From assembly GCF_020921035.1 (NCBI RefSeq), contig NC_063152.1:3664001-3728000 (forward strand): a stretch of DNA of 64,000 bases, read 5' to 3'. This DNA is from Rhodamnia argentea. Its lineage: Eukaryota > Streptophyta > Magnoliopsida > Myrtales > Myrtaceae. Under the pieces are notes generated by a model. That model was not told where the DNA came from. It searched no databases and saw only the letters and a list, made by a program, of their open reading frames with translations. The position numbers were made by a program, and so were the translations under genes. Below, one piece after another: positions 21,660 through 32,581 of this stretch (position 1 is the first letter of the stretch; every line of letters starts with the position of its first letter).

Positions 21660-23771
21660 ATGGCGTATCATCTCTGCTCTTCGCCGTCGTATTTCCTACA
21701 TGACCGCCATTATCTCTGCAAAACTCTCTCTTGTCCTCCCAATAGCAAGCTCAGAAGTTTCAATTTCCCCCGTAAATCAGATTTCCTTTCACTTCGCTTG
21801 GAATTATCTTGTCAAGCGGCCCAGGTCTCTGTGGATGACGCAGTTTCTCAAGAAACTCGGAGCCCAGCTCCGAAATCACCGGATTCTCAGTACCCAGATG
21901 GAAAAATCAGTTCTCCATCGAGAAGCTACATCTGGGTCAATCCCAATAGCCCCCGAGCTTCAAAGCTTCGGCAACAGTCTTATGACGCGAGGTACGCTTT
22001 TCTTATCAACATGGCCGAATCGTTGAACTCATGTAGTTCGACTGAAGATGATGTTTTCGGGATCTTGAGCGGGTTGGGGGATAAGATATCGGAACAAGAT
22101 GCTGTGGTTGTTCTCAATAACATGGCTAATGCGGAGAATGCGGTGCTTGCATTGAAGTACTTCCAACAGAGGATAAAACCAACGAGGGAGGTGATAATGT
22201 ATAATGTGACGTTGAAGGTGTTTAGGAAGTGCAAGGATTTGGATAGAGCAGAGAAGCTGTTCGCTGAAATGCGTGAGAGAGGGGTTAAGCCTGATAATGT
22301 GACTTTTTCCACTATAATTAGCTGCGCTAGGATGTGTTATCTGCCAACTAAGGCAGTTGAATGGTTCGAGAAGATGCCTCAATTCGGATGTGATCCTGAT
22401 GATGTTACGTATTCTGCTATGATCGATGCATATGGTCGGGCTGGTAATGTCGATATGGCTTTGAGCCTTTATGACAGGGCTAGGACTGAAAAGTGGCGCG
22501 TCGATGTGGTTACGTTCTCGACTTTGATTAAGATATATGGGCAGACGAAGAATTTTGACGGGTGCTTGAATGTGTACGAAGAGATGAAGGCTCTTGGGGC
22601 AAAGCCAAACTTGGTTATATATAACACGTTGTTGGATGCCATGGGCAGAGCTAAGAGGCCGTGGCAGGCCAAGATTCTGTACAAAGAGTTGATTAACAAT
22701 GGTTTTACCCCAAGCTTTGCCACTTACGCAGCTCTTGTACGAGCCTATGGTAAAGCTCGGTATGGTGAAGATGCTATAGCTATTTACAGAGAGATGAAGG
22801 AGAAAGGAATGGAGTTGAACGTAATTCTTTACAATACTCTTCTGGCAATGTGCGCTGATGTTGGCTACATAGATGAGGCAGTTCAGATTTTTGAGGAAAT
22901 GAAGAGCTCCGGGACTTGCCAGCCTGACAGTTGGACATTTTCATCACTGATTACTATATATTCGTGTAGTGGAAAGGTCTCGGAGGCAGAGGGGATGTTG
23001 GACCAAATGTTGGAGGCAGGTTTTGAGCCTAACATATTTGTTTTGACATCACTTATACAATGCTATGGAAAAGCCCAGCGCACGGATGATGTTGTGAGTA
23101 CATTCAATCGTCTCCTGGAGTTGGCCATAACTCCAGATGACCGGTTCTGTGGGTGTCTCCTGAATGTGATGACGCAGACCCCAAGTGAGGATCTTGATAA
23201 GCTTGTTTACTGCATTGAGAAGGCTAATCCTAAGCTCGGAAATGTGGTTAAACTTCTGAATAAAGAGCACGACAGTGAGTTGAATTTTAAGGAGGAAGCA
23301 CTGGAACTTTTTGAGTCCATTAATGCTGATGTAAAGAAGGCCTATTGCAATTGCTTAATCGACCTATGTGTCAATGCCAATATATTGGAGAAGGCCTGTG
23401 AGCTGCTAGACCTAGGGCTTACGCTTGAGATTTACAAAGACATACAGTCCAGGTCTGCAACTCAGTGGTCTCTACATTTGAAGAGTTTGTCCCTCGGGGC
23501 AGCTCTGACTGCATTACACGTTTGGATTAATGATCTGTCCAAGGTACTGCAATCCGGGGAGGAGCTTCCTCCATTGCTAGGAATCAACACCGGACATGGG
23601 AAACACAAGTACTCGGATAAAGGGCTAGCAAGCGTTTTCGAGTCGCATTTGAAGGAACTGAATGCCCCATTCCATGAGGCACCAGATAAGGTCGGCTGGT
23701 TCTTGACAACAAAGATTGCTGCACAGTCGTGGTTGGAATCCAGAAGCTCCCTTGAATTAGAAGCTTCATAA
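21660..23771 (+). CDS. SVR7: PPR-SMR chloroplast protein (SVR7 / At4g16390-like), single exon
   Basis: A 703-residue intronless protein. The first 60 or so residues are Ser/Arg-rich with few acids, as in a chloroplast transit peptide. P-type pentatricopeptide repeats of about 35 residues follow from about 178 to 525 (for example DNVTFSTIISCARM, LVIYNTLLDAMGRA, VILYNTLLAMCADV). A C-terminal SMR domain at about 604-690 carries LHLKSLSLGAA and the TGHGKHK loop. Length, repeat layout and the WINDLSKVLQSGEELPPLLG segment match Arabidopsis SVR7 (702 residues), a chloroplast RNA-binding factor needed for accumulation and translation of plastid transcripts such as those of ATP synthase. ATG 21,660 is chosen because it gives the family length. 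The frame is intact with no sign of decay. Confidence 0.93.
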   Translation: MAYHLCSSPSYFLHDRHYLCKTLSCPPNSKLRSFNFPRKSDFLSLRLELSCQAAQVSVDDAVSQETRSPAPKSPDSQYPDGKISSPSRSYIWVNPNSPRASKLRQQSYDARYAFLINMAESLNSCSSTEDDVFGILSGLGDKISEQDAVVVLNNMANAENAVLALKYFQQRIKPTREVIMYNVTLKVFRKCKDLDRAEKLFAEMRERGVKPDNVTFSTIISCARMCYLPTKAVEWFEKMPQFGCDPDDVTYSAMIDAYGRAGNVDMALSLYDRARTEKWRVDVVTFSTLIKIYGQTKNFDGCLNVYEEMKALGAKPNLVIYNTLLDAMGRAKRPWQAKILYKELINNGFTPSFATYAALVRAYGKARYGEDAIAIYREMKEKGMELNVILYNTLLAMCADVGYIDEAVQIFEEMKSSGTCQPDSWTFSSLITIYSCSGKVSEAEGMLDQMLEAGFEPNIFVLTSLIQCYGKAQRTDDVVSTFNRLLELAITPDDRFCGCLLNVMTQTPSEDLDKLVYCIEKANPKLGNVVKLLNKEHDSELNFKEEALELFESINADVKKAYCNCLIDLCVNANILEKACELLDLGLTLEIYKDIQSRSATQWSLHLKSLSLGAALTALHVWINDLSKVLQSGEELPPLLGINTGHGKHKYSDKGLASVFESHLKELNAPFHEAPDKVGWFLTTKIAAQSWLESRSSLELEAS

Positions 23772-24807
23772 TCTTGCTTGCTTAAGGGGCTGAAAACTGA
23801 AAAGGACATTAGAACTACTATACAGTCAATCCTCCTTAGCTCAAAAGGTACTCTTTCCTGTAACTTCCCTCACACTTGTCTTCGAGGGCTTAATTTTTTG
23901 TACAATTTGAGATAGGAATTAATTTATAGATTTGAATGCAGAGAGTTAATGAATCTCTTGGAATCGGTGGACTGTTTAGGTGGCTAATTCTGCTGTATTT
24001 TGGGTGTTCCTGATATATTCACCGCTTACTCTGGAATGAGTTTCGTATGAGTTGTTTTGTGCAATAGACACGGATTAGCGGCATCTCTCTTTTATTTTTA
24101 AATAAAGGGCTGCAATATGATTGCTGGACAGGTATTGGAGCTTGGAACTAATGCCTTTACAATATGTGCATTGGCTCTGCTAAGAAAATATAAGAAGCTA
24201 TAGCAGCCTGCTTGTGTAATTTGACTTTCAAGGTTTCAATGATTTTGCCAGTCTGAGGAAATATCAAATCTGTTGATTTTTTTCTGAAGTTAGATGGTCT
24301 TTGAGTTGAGGTTTAAGATGAGAAACAGCATTTTCCCCCAAAATGAGAGACACAAATGATTGGATCGAATCCTTAATCTAATTTCACTTAATTGAATGAA
24401 CCGCAACATCCCTGTCTTCTTTAGTTTTTTTCATTGTGTAGTTTTTCTTATATGCATGTACATTTATAGTATCACTCAATATTTGTTAAATTTAGGAAAC
24501 AGGAGATTGCAGTAATATGTCTCATGTCGCCATGTCGCATGGCGACAATGGTTGATCTATGGAGACATGTTGTATGGGTTCTTGAGGGGGAAATTCAGTT
24601 GACGGGTCCTTTTGACTTTCTAAACACTTAGTAATTCAGTATTTGACATCTACTCGATCCTTCCCCAGTAGGTACTGTTCGAGTATCATTATTTGTAGAG
24701 ATCAATATAATTTTGTCTAACTACATGGAAAGCAGGAGCTGATAAAATAATACTGTAATGGCTTGCACGTTTAACTACTTAAAACGTGAACCACTTAAAG
24801 CATGCCT
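23772..24807. other. 3' flank of the PPR gene and intergenic DNA
   Basis: AT-rich sequence that should include the 3' UTR of the PPR gene. No further coding region, RNA gene or repeat was recognised. Confidence 0.5.
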
Positions 24808-24817
24808 CTATATATAC
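24808..24817 (+). promoter_or_regulatory. TATA box of the PADRE gene
   Basis: CTATATATAC lies 33-42 bp before the ATG at 24,850, so the leader would be very short. Confidence 0.5.
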
Positions 24818-24849
24818 TCAAGAATCCCATTTCTTGAGAACAATGAATC

Positions 24850-25293
24850 ATGGGAAATTGTATTCATCTTCTCTTTCATCGACCCCACGACAATGTCTTC
24901 CGTGCTCTCTTTGATGGAGGAGAGGAGGAAGTCGATGCATCAACTCCCGTGAAGAAGATAACATCCAGTCCAAGCAATGGCGAAAGACAGTCTCATTCGT
25001 CGTTTCTATTAAACGCCGTGCTAGAACCTGAAGAAGTGTACTACATAGTGCAGGGTGCAGAGCACCGGCGAAGCCCTCCGTTGCATACTGAACCATCTGA
25101 TCAGAGGAAGTGCAAGAGCAGCTTCGTCAAGATCATAGTGACAAAGCAAGAGCTTGCGTTGATCCTGCAACATGGGGACAAGATGACGCCCGAAGAAATC
25201 GCCGTTCAGTTGCTGAACAGATTCTGCTTCGACGAACAGTGCCAGAAATGGCGACCATCTTTAGCCACTATACCAGAAGTCCAGAACTTTTGA
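24850..25293 (+). CDS. PADRE (DUF4228) domain protein with N-myristoylation motif
   Basis: A 147-residue single-exon protein. It starts MGNCIHLL, a plausible N-myristoylation site with a neighbouring Cys for palmitoylation, so membrane attachment is likely. The C-terminal half has the DUF4228 pattern: FVKIIVTKQELALILQHG, then an acidic MTPEEIAVQLLN helix and the closing WRPSLATIPE motif. Members of this plant-only family respond to biotic and abiotic stress; their biochemical role is unknown. It is short for the family and the usual VRxxxxDGxVxEY strand is weak. The gene is convergent with MAP70 (25,895-29,244). Confidence 0.75.
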   Translation: MGNCIHLLFHRPHDNVFRALFDGGEEEVDASTPVKKITSSPSNGERQSHSSFLLNAVLEPEEVYYIVQGAEHRRSPPLHTEPSDQRKCKSSFVKIIVTKQELALILQHGDKMTPEEIAVQLLNRFCFDEQCQKWRPSLATIPEVQNF

Positions 25294-25894
25294 AGCTACG
25301 GGTCGCCTGGAGGACGTTTCAATATAGCTCGCAATGCCTAGATCTAAAATCTTTTGTGTTAAGTTTGTAGATAATGCGAAAGAGACCCTGGTAATATACC
25401 TCTGTTTCTCTGTCGTTAAAGTCAACACGCATGAGGTAGGCTCGCTAAGCAAACTTCTAAAAAATACATTTCAGCAAACACTGTTTCTTATAAAGCATGA
25501 GCAAGAAATGCCATTCTTCCAATCTCAAGCACCAAAAAAGCACACTCCCAATTCAATCCTAGAATTTACGGTTCTAATTTGAAAAACCAAAGTAATCAGA
25601 ACTGAAATTGCACCAGTTAATCAATGGTAAAGCCCTTTCTTTTCCATCAATATTTACACGAAATAAATCAAGAGAATGTTGCTGGTGTGGCAGAGTTTCC
25701 AATTTCCATCCACTCCATCACTTTTTCACAATCATGCCTTGACCGCCCTGCCAAATGTTTGAGGAAAGAAATGCTATAGTACAGGGGATAAAAGTGGAAG
25801 ATTGACATAAAAGGATATGAAGTCAGAGGACAAAAGAAAAATGACAGGGTACATCAAGAAACTACAAGCACGGTAGCCGAGTTCGAAAGACTTT
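25294..25894. other. Convergent 3' region between the PADRE and MAP70 genes
   Basis: About 600 bp between two stop codons that face each other; it should hold both 3' UTRs. No other feature is recognised. Confidence 0.5.
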
Positions 25895-28800
25895 CTACCT
25901 GTTGGTCGATTTCAGGTTCTTGATGTTCTTATGCTCATCCAGTCTCATCTGCGCTACTTCCTTTTCTCTGATTGCTGTTTCTCTTTTCACTTTCTTGGAC
26001 TCCACTTCAATGGATTTTGTCAATGTATCCACCTTCTTCATTAGCATCTGAAATGAAATTTGAAACCTCAGTTACTCGCATCCGTGGACGTGTGCAGACA
26101 TTTGGGTGTGTGAGACAGGGAGAGAGATTGTTCATACTTTTACCTGAATTTCCTGTTCCTTAGCATTCAAGATGCTATCTTTAGCCTCGGAGAACTTCCT
26201 TAACCCGATGACTTCCTTCTGAAGTCTGTCATATAGAAAGCCCGAGACCACATCTTCGTTATCCAACTTGGCTCTTCCTTTACTTGCCAATTCGATGTCG
26301 CCATTGCCATCTGTTATACTTTCCCCTGATGCTGTTTTCTTTTCATTGGCAGGCTTGTCAACGCTTTCGTCTGAACATGTTTTCTTTTCCACATTTTCCT
26401 TGCCTGTGCTGTCAACGACCTTATTTCTAGACACCCACATACCTTTTTTCAGCAAATATTCCTCGGAAGCAAATTTCTTTCTCAGACTGTTCGTGCTGTT
26501 GAATTCTCTGGCAACATTAGCCGCTTCATCCTGCATATGTGGCCGCCGAAGAGGAGAGCTTCTAATGGTAGAAGCCCTTGGCTGCGACGATGATCTCTTT
26601 TTGAGTCCACCATTGCTCGTTAGGAAGCTAAATATTTTGTTCGATTTTTCTGTCTTTGGTGATGCACAAGGAAAGTTTGAATTCACCAAGACATTCGACC
26701 CGCACCTCAGCCCCTCTTCCAGTGTCTTTAGCCTCAGCTTAAATTTTTCCTGAGATCGACATAGTAGATGATCATCATTAGTTTCCGAAGAATATGAAAG
26801 GAGAAAGGAATTACATACAAAATCGCTATAGCTTAGACTTCACCTTCATTAGTGCTTCTGCCTTGGCTGCTCTTTCTGATACAGCAAGCTTGTCTCTTAT
26901 TCTTTGCATCTCTGCCTACACGGCCAGATATGTTATTTCCATCAAAGAGAATGCAAGGCCTCATGTTCCAGCATTTCTTTTTACTCAGTAAAACAAGGTA
27001 AAGGTTGTCATGATTAGTTCTCTTTTGTAATGAAGTTTTTAAATTCTGCTCAAGTAGCTCTGGATCTCTGATCTCACAAATAGAAATCAAATTTCCCTCG
27101 GTTCACAGAGAAGTTCCATATTAACAGCAACAAATAGAAAAAATTTCATAGCAAACAAAACGAAGTGTCAAAAGATACGGAGATGACGCAATTACTGAAT
27201 CTCTAGTTTTCTGTCACCGGGAAACTTAATTACCTGCAGTATCCTTCTTTCTTCAAGCCATTGCTTGATGGGTATTACTTTGTCGTAGTCATCTTTCCAC
27301 TCATTGGCCACAACAGTGGCAACTCGGTTCGCGGAAACTTTGGCTCTTGCTAGCTCCCTCTCAAGAGTCCTCTTCTCTTCCTGAGGGAAGAAAACGTAGG
27401 GCATAGGTTCTTCAGCTACACTTCAGCTAATGAAATGAGAATGTGGATATCTAGAATACAAAGATTTCATATGTACATTAAGTTCAGAAATCTGGCGTTG
27501 ATAATCACGAACAGAATTCGCTGCTGCACCACCAGCTAGAATAGCCTCCTCGAGTTCTTGAATTGTTTGGCTCAACTTTTCAACCTCTAAAACCTTTTGG
27601 CGGTTGGTCTTCTCAAGTATCTTGTTCTCTTCCTGCACATTTAGAAGTAAAACTACTTAAGAATCACCGGATACTCGAATTGCAGCGAATTGTTCAAATT
27701 GAGATCCATTAGGTTGTGTCTGTTAGGATGATAAGATCATGCCTGGCAGATCTCAATCTGTCGCTTTAGCTCGTAGTTCTGGTTCTGAACTTCCTCCACG
27801 ATCAAAGCTCTTTCCAAAGCGCTTCGCAAAATCTTCTCTGCCTCAAGCAGAGCTAATTCTTTCGACTTAGTGAGGCGTTCCAAAGCCTTCTTGTTCTCCT
27901 GCAGAGCTGCAATCTGATAACCAAACATGGGGATTGTGTCACCGGGAGTGCTTCAAGATAAGCAATCAACTAGATTTCACATTGTTATCTTGGATTCAGT
28001 AAGGATATGATACCTCATTCTTATGCATTTTGATCTCAGCCTCTAGTGGAGCAATGAGAGACTCGACAGGAGGCAGATCATTGTCCTTTTGGTTCGCATG
28101 AACCCTTCTAAGAGTTGCCTCCGCAGCATATTGTGCAGCCAAGGCGTCTCTCTTTTCGCTCGTGAGCTTCTTGACTTCCAGGTTCTGCATTAATAGAGAA
28201 GTTGGAAAAGTTAATGCCCATCTTGTGACTTGAGGGGGTTAATGTGTTGTCCGAAGAAGCAATTCACCTTGTGCTCCAGAAAATTTTCAGTGATTGCAAG
28301 CTTTTCCTCCAGTTTCTGAACTACATTGTTCAGCTGCCATAAAAAAATCGAGATGAAAGCACATAAAGCTGATGTTTCGAGCATTTTCATGAACTGATGA
28401 ATAATCGAAGTCCTACTCTGGTAAAAAGATTGAACTAACACGTGTCGGGTTATTGTATCGGCATGATTAATGCCATTATTTTCCCATACCTCCTCTATAG
28501 CCTTGTCCTTCAGAACTTCACTTGCTTTTAAAGACTTGATTTCACTCTGAGCATTCGCCGATTCTCTATCCCTTTCTGCATTGAGCATAACAAGTGACGA
28601 TGTATAATTAACGATGCAGGATATCGTGCAACGGCACAATAACAAACATCTGACAAAAAAGCAGCAGCATTTCTCAATCGGCAACGTAAATTATCTAGAA
28701 CATGGTTGACATTACAAATGCCCTAGAGACTCCTTCATCTATTCAGAAAACCGGGGTCATTTCTCAATCAACATTAGTCATCTGCATTTTTTTTTTATGG

Positions 28801-29244
28801 CAACTGTGCAAACACCATTTATCGACAGGAGTGTCCCGTGCGCTCCTGCCGAAGACATGACCTCATTCTGAACTATCGGATTAAGAACCAATCCAAGTTA
28901 TCGAAACTCGACAGCAAACCATGACTGTACCAACTTCAAGTCTTGCATCATTCCATGCACACAAAAGAAAAAGCCAAAAAATTTCCTAGAATCAAGAATT
29001 CCACATCATGTTGAACATTGCATTACAAACCCATGATGGGTCTCCATTAAACAAAGCCAGCGATTCATACTAAGCCATCCGAATCCAAAAGTACAGTGCA
29101 TCAACTCTCTTGATAAAGCCACAGAGAGAGAGAGAGAAAGAGAGAACCTTTGAGGAGGTTTTGCAGGCGGTTGAGCTCTAAAACAACAGGGTCAAAGTGA
29201 GAAAGACAGAGCTCTTCCCCTCCAAATTGTTCTTCAGAGCCCAT
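25895..29244 (-). CDS. MAP70.5: Microtubule-associated protein MAP70, ten exons (MAP70.5-like)
   Basis: Exons on the minus strand: 29,148-29,244; 28,490-28,575; 28,268-28,333; 28,014-28,184; 27,743-27,913; 27,477-27,632; 27,234-27,380; 26,844-26,915; 26,144-26,749; 25,895-26,047. They join in frame to 574 residues. The N-terminus reads MGSEEQFGGEELCLSHFDPV then LELNRLQNLL, closest to the short MAP70.5 member. A long coiled coil follows with hallmark blocks AAQYAAEATLRRVHANQKD, EEAILAGGAAANSVRDYQRQ and ANRVATVVANEWKD. Exon 9 is a Ser/Lys-rich, poorly conserved region and exon 10 another short coiled coil. MAP70 proteins bind cortical microtubules; MAP70.5 acts in secondary wall patterning and cell growth. 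Intron 5 has a GC donor (CAG|GCATGA), all others GT. No damage is seen. Confidence 0.95.
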
Positions 29245-29329
29245 CTCTTTTCTTAAAGACTCACTCTCTTTCCTCCGTGCTTAATCAGTATCACAAAAAA
29301 AATCAAGAACGAGAGAACACCACCAAGAC

Positions 29330-29338
29330 CTTTTATAA
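29330..29338 (-). promoter_or_regulatory. TATA box of MAP70
   Basis: On the minus strand TTATAAAAG lies about 86-94 bp before the ATG, leaving room for a leader of roughly 55-60 bases that contains CT-rich and A-rich tracts. Confidence 0.55.
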
Positions 29339-31742
29339 GAGCGTTTGAGGATTGAAGATTACTGTCCACGGCATGTATACACTTAAGGAATTTGACCAAA
29401 ATGGAGGCGATGTCATTGCCCCTGTTTTGAAGCAAAATCCGAAAATCACTTCTCAAGTGAGCCGGCTTAGCCGGCTCGTTTTCCTCCGCCTCTGATGCTA
29501 ACCGTTACTCAATTTCATCTCTCTTTCAAGATCACTGTTCAAATAAAAATCCAATCTTTAAGCCCAAACTTATCTACAAAGAAACCCCCAGTAAACCTCC
29601 TTGACCAAATCTTGTTGGCTTTTCCATGGTTTAATTACACAATAATTGATTTAAAGATTTAATTTTTTTTTTGTTGGGTTTTTCACTTTTTTCATCCTCA
29701 TTTCATTTTTGGACCACTCATAATTTGACATGAGCATGTGGGTTTTAGTAGTTTTTTTCCTGAAGAACGCTGTTTGGAGTGGTGGTTGTTCCTGGTGTTG
29801 CCATATGTTTGAGAGAGAAGAGGAGCCTTTGGATTATATCAAGAACCTAAACATGACCAACCTAAGTAAAGAAGAGGCCATGTGGAATCAGTTAAAATCA
29901 TCCTGGATTTCTAGAAATCTGCGTCTGGGCTAATGATGATTGTGACTTGGGGTTGGTATCACTCCAAATCTTAACTAGGTTCACAAATAGACAAATATAT
30001 GTACAAAGTTTATTACATATTGAGCACCAAGAATTTGAAAATATTATACGATAGCCTAAAATCTATTTTGTACGAATGTCAATTCAGCTTTAGAGTTTTC
30101 AATTTTGCCAATATAGTCTCAAACCTTTACACGAAACTCCAATGTGATCCTTCCCGTTAATTTTTGTCGAAAATCACAGGCGTAGCGGATCTGTCATCGC
30201 CGGCCGCCCTTCGTGGCCGGGGAAATCGGTTTTCCTATGCAAGCAAATCTTCTAAAGGAAGGGTAGATCCAATGACGGAATATATGGAAATGCTAATAAT
30301 GAAACTGCCCTTGGGTTCTAATTTTGATTCTGTTCGCGATTTCTTTTTCTTTTCTTTTCTTTTCTTTTTTTTTAATCAAAAAGCCGCATTTATTTTCAAA
30401 ATTTTTTATTTTATTGCGTAATTACAAATTCCAACATGTTCCTTGAGTTTCCATCGGGTAAAAAGGCATTTTTTTAAAATCAAATTCACCATACACACAA
30501 TATTTATAATTTACCATGCGTAGTGGTTAAATGAAAAGATTATTTATCTGTTAATGAAATGAATAAAATTACTAAAACGGCAAGCTATGTTATCGTCAAT
30601 ATCTTGTTTCGGCTTGTGGCGTAAACTTTTTCACTCTAAATGTACCAAACAATAATTCAAAAACTAGATAATTTAAAATCTGTGAGGTGTTATTTTCAAT
30701 TCATCACATTTTGGAGTTCCTAATGTAATTTTTTATGATGCAATTCATTTGTTCGACCGTCGCACCAATCACGTTACATGCGTGCACGTATCAGGATTTC
30801 GTAGTTTGGTCATGCTGCACGCAAGAACTTAGTAATCCGATATACTATACAGATTGTATCATTCTTCATTAACTAAACTTTTGAAGTAATTGAACATGTT
30901 GTTTTCTATTTTATAGTTCGAATGCTTAATGAAGCTCAGGCTCATCTCATTTCAGCAGACCTGCAAAACTCATAATGTCTTCTTAAACCCATGATATGTT
31001 GTCAATGCTGGCATCTATATTGTCTTAAACTCATAATGTCTTAAACTCATAATGTCTTCTTAAACTCATAACTTAGTATTGTCAGTGACAAAAACTCATG
31101 CCCCTTGAGACAGAACTCATCTTTCCTTGATTGCTTAAGCGCTAAATCTTCCATAATCCACTGCTGCCATTTTTACTCAATGGAAGCTGCTGAGGAAACA
31201 AGGGTTTGAACTAAGTAAATGAGGTATTGATGGTTCATGTCTGATGTGGACTAACTGAAGTGGCTTGAAAGATCAAAAAGCTAATCCTGTTTAATGAATG
31301 GAGGGCCAATCCATCTTTGCTTGGAAGTATATGATTTGATTAACGAGAAAGCCAGCTAGATGTGCAGCTATTATTTTATTTTTGTCCCCGGCTTATTGTA
31401 ATTTATCAGAGATCATTTGTGTGTTTTGGACATTTGGCAATCTCAAAATCTATACGTTGTATTCTGGGAAGACGACGAAGGGAAGACTCCAACACCATCC
31501 CTCACCAACACCCTCAACGGCTCTTGAAGAAAAGGACATCGATTGACCAATCCTCGAAAGCACCAAGAAAAGTCAACAGGGGTTTGATCAAGATTAGGGT
31601 TTCTGATCACAATCATTTGTGTGTTTGAACAAATGAATCATCTGATCACTCTGCCGCTGATGTGGAATGGGACTTTGGGGGCGGGAGAGTTGTTCATGAG
31701 TAGGTGGGGGCAAGGGATAATGCAATAATAAAGTGTGCAGCA

Positions 31743-31782
<40 letters not shown>

Positions 31783-32006
31783 GTGATGATGATATTTGGT
31801 TGACCTAACTATGCTATGTTGATGCCATACATCTGGCGTTTCTAAGTGCTCATTTATGGGTCCCAACCCCATCGGAACCGTTGAGATGAACATGATCGAG
31901 GGTGAGTAGATGGAAATAAAGAATTTACATCAAGAAATAGAAGATTAAGCCCCAAAAAAGGGGAAAACTAGATAGTTGGCTCTCTTGTTCTTGATGAAGT
32001 CTCCGG
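29339..32006. other. Intergenic DNA between MAP70 and the hAT element
   Basis: AT-rich sequence with no supported gene. It contains a short tandem repeat of CTTAAACTCATAATGT (about 31,023-31,075) and an AAT trinucleotide microsatellite (31,746-31,782). A GC-rich patch at 30,170-30,230 (GCCGGCCGCCC) resembles the cores of the foldback elements further right. Confidence 0.5.
31746..31782 (+). repeat. AAT trinucleotide microsatellite
   Basis: About 12 perfect AAT units. Confidence 0.95.
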
Positions 32007-32014
32007 GTAGCTAT

Positions 32015-32573
32015 TAGGGGTGAGCAAAAAGATCATGATCCATCCAAACCGGATCAGACCGTACTCAATCGGCCGATTTTGGATGGTAACCGGCGGATAC
32101 GATCCGGATTCCGGTTCCAATTTTATGGAACCGGCGGGTACCGGCTCTGTTCTCGTTTCAAGTGAGAACTATCCAACCGGCTCAACCGAACCAGTCCTTT
32201 TATATAATACAAATGTATATCCTTTTGAAATAACTTTTGCAAATATTACAATGCTTGTTATCTTGCATATTGAAATTTTTTCATGTGGCAATGGTACTAA
32301 ATTATTGTCCACATTGTTATCTTGCATTATTGAAAATTTTCCTCCTTCAACCACTAGAGATTGGTCCCTTTTTCTTTTTTTAATTGATGTTGGTGCTCGG
32401 TAGACCAGTAACCGGAATCCAACCGGAAATCAGACCGGATCGATGGTTCGATTTTCGGGTGGATCCATGAAACGAGCGGATGGTTCACGGTTCACATTTT
32501 GCGGAACTAGTCCCTAACGGATGGTTCTCGGTTCTAGGGTAAAAACCATCCATCCTGAAATCGATCACCCCTA
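32015..32573. mobile_element. 559-bp non-autonomous hAT element
   Basis: Terminal repeats TAGGGGTGA and TCACCCCTA are flanked by perfect 8-bp target duplications, GTAGCTAT at 32,007-32,014 and 32,574-32,581. Both features are diagnostic for hAT. The ends are rich in ACCGG/CCGGT words and the middle is AT-rich. No transposase. Confidence 0.92.
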
Positions 32574-32581
32574 GTAGCTAT

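Noticed and set aside
26268..26753. 161-codon plus-strand frame in MAP70
   Set aside because: Antisense of exon 9 of MAP70, which joins in frame with the other exons.
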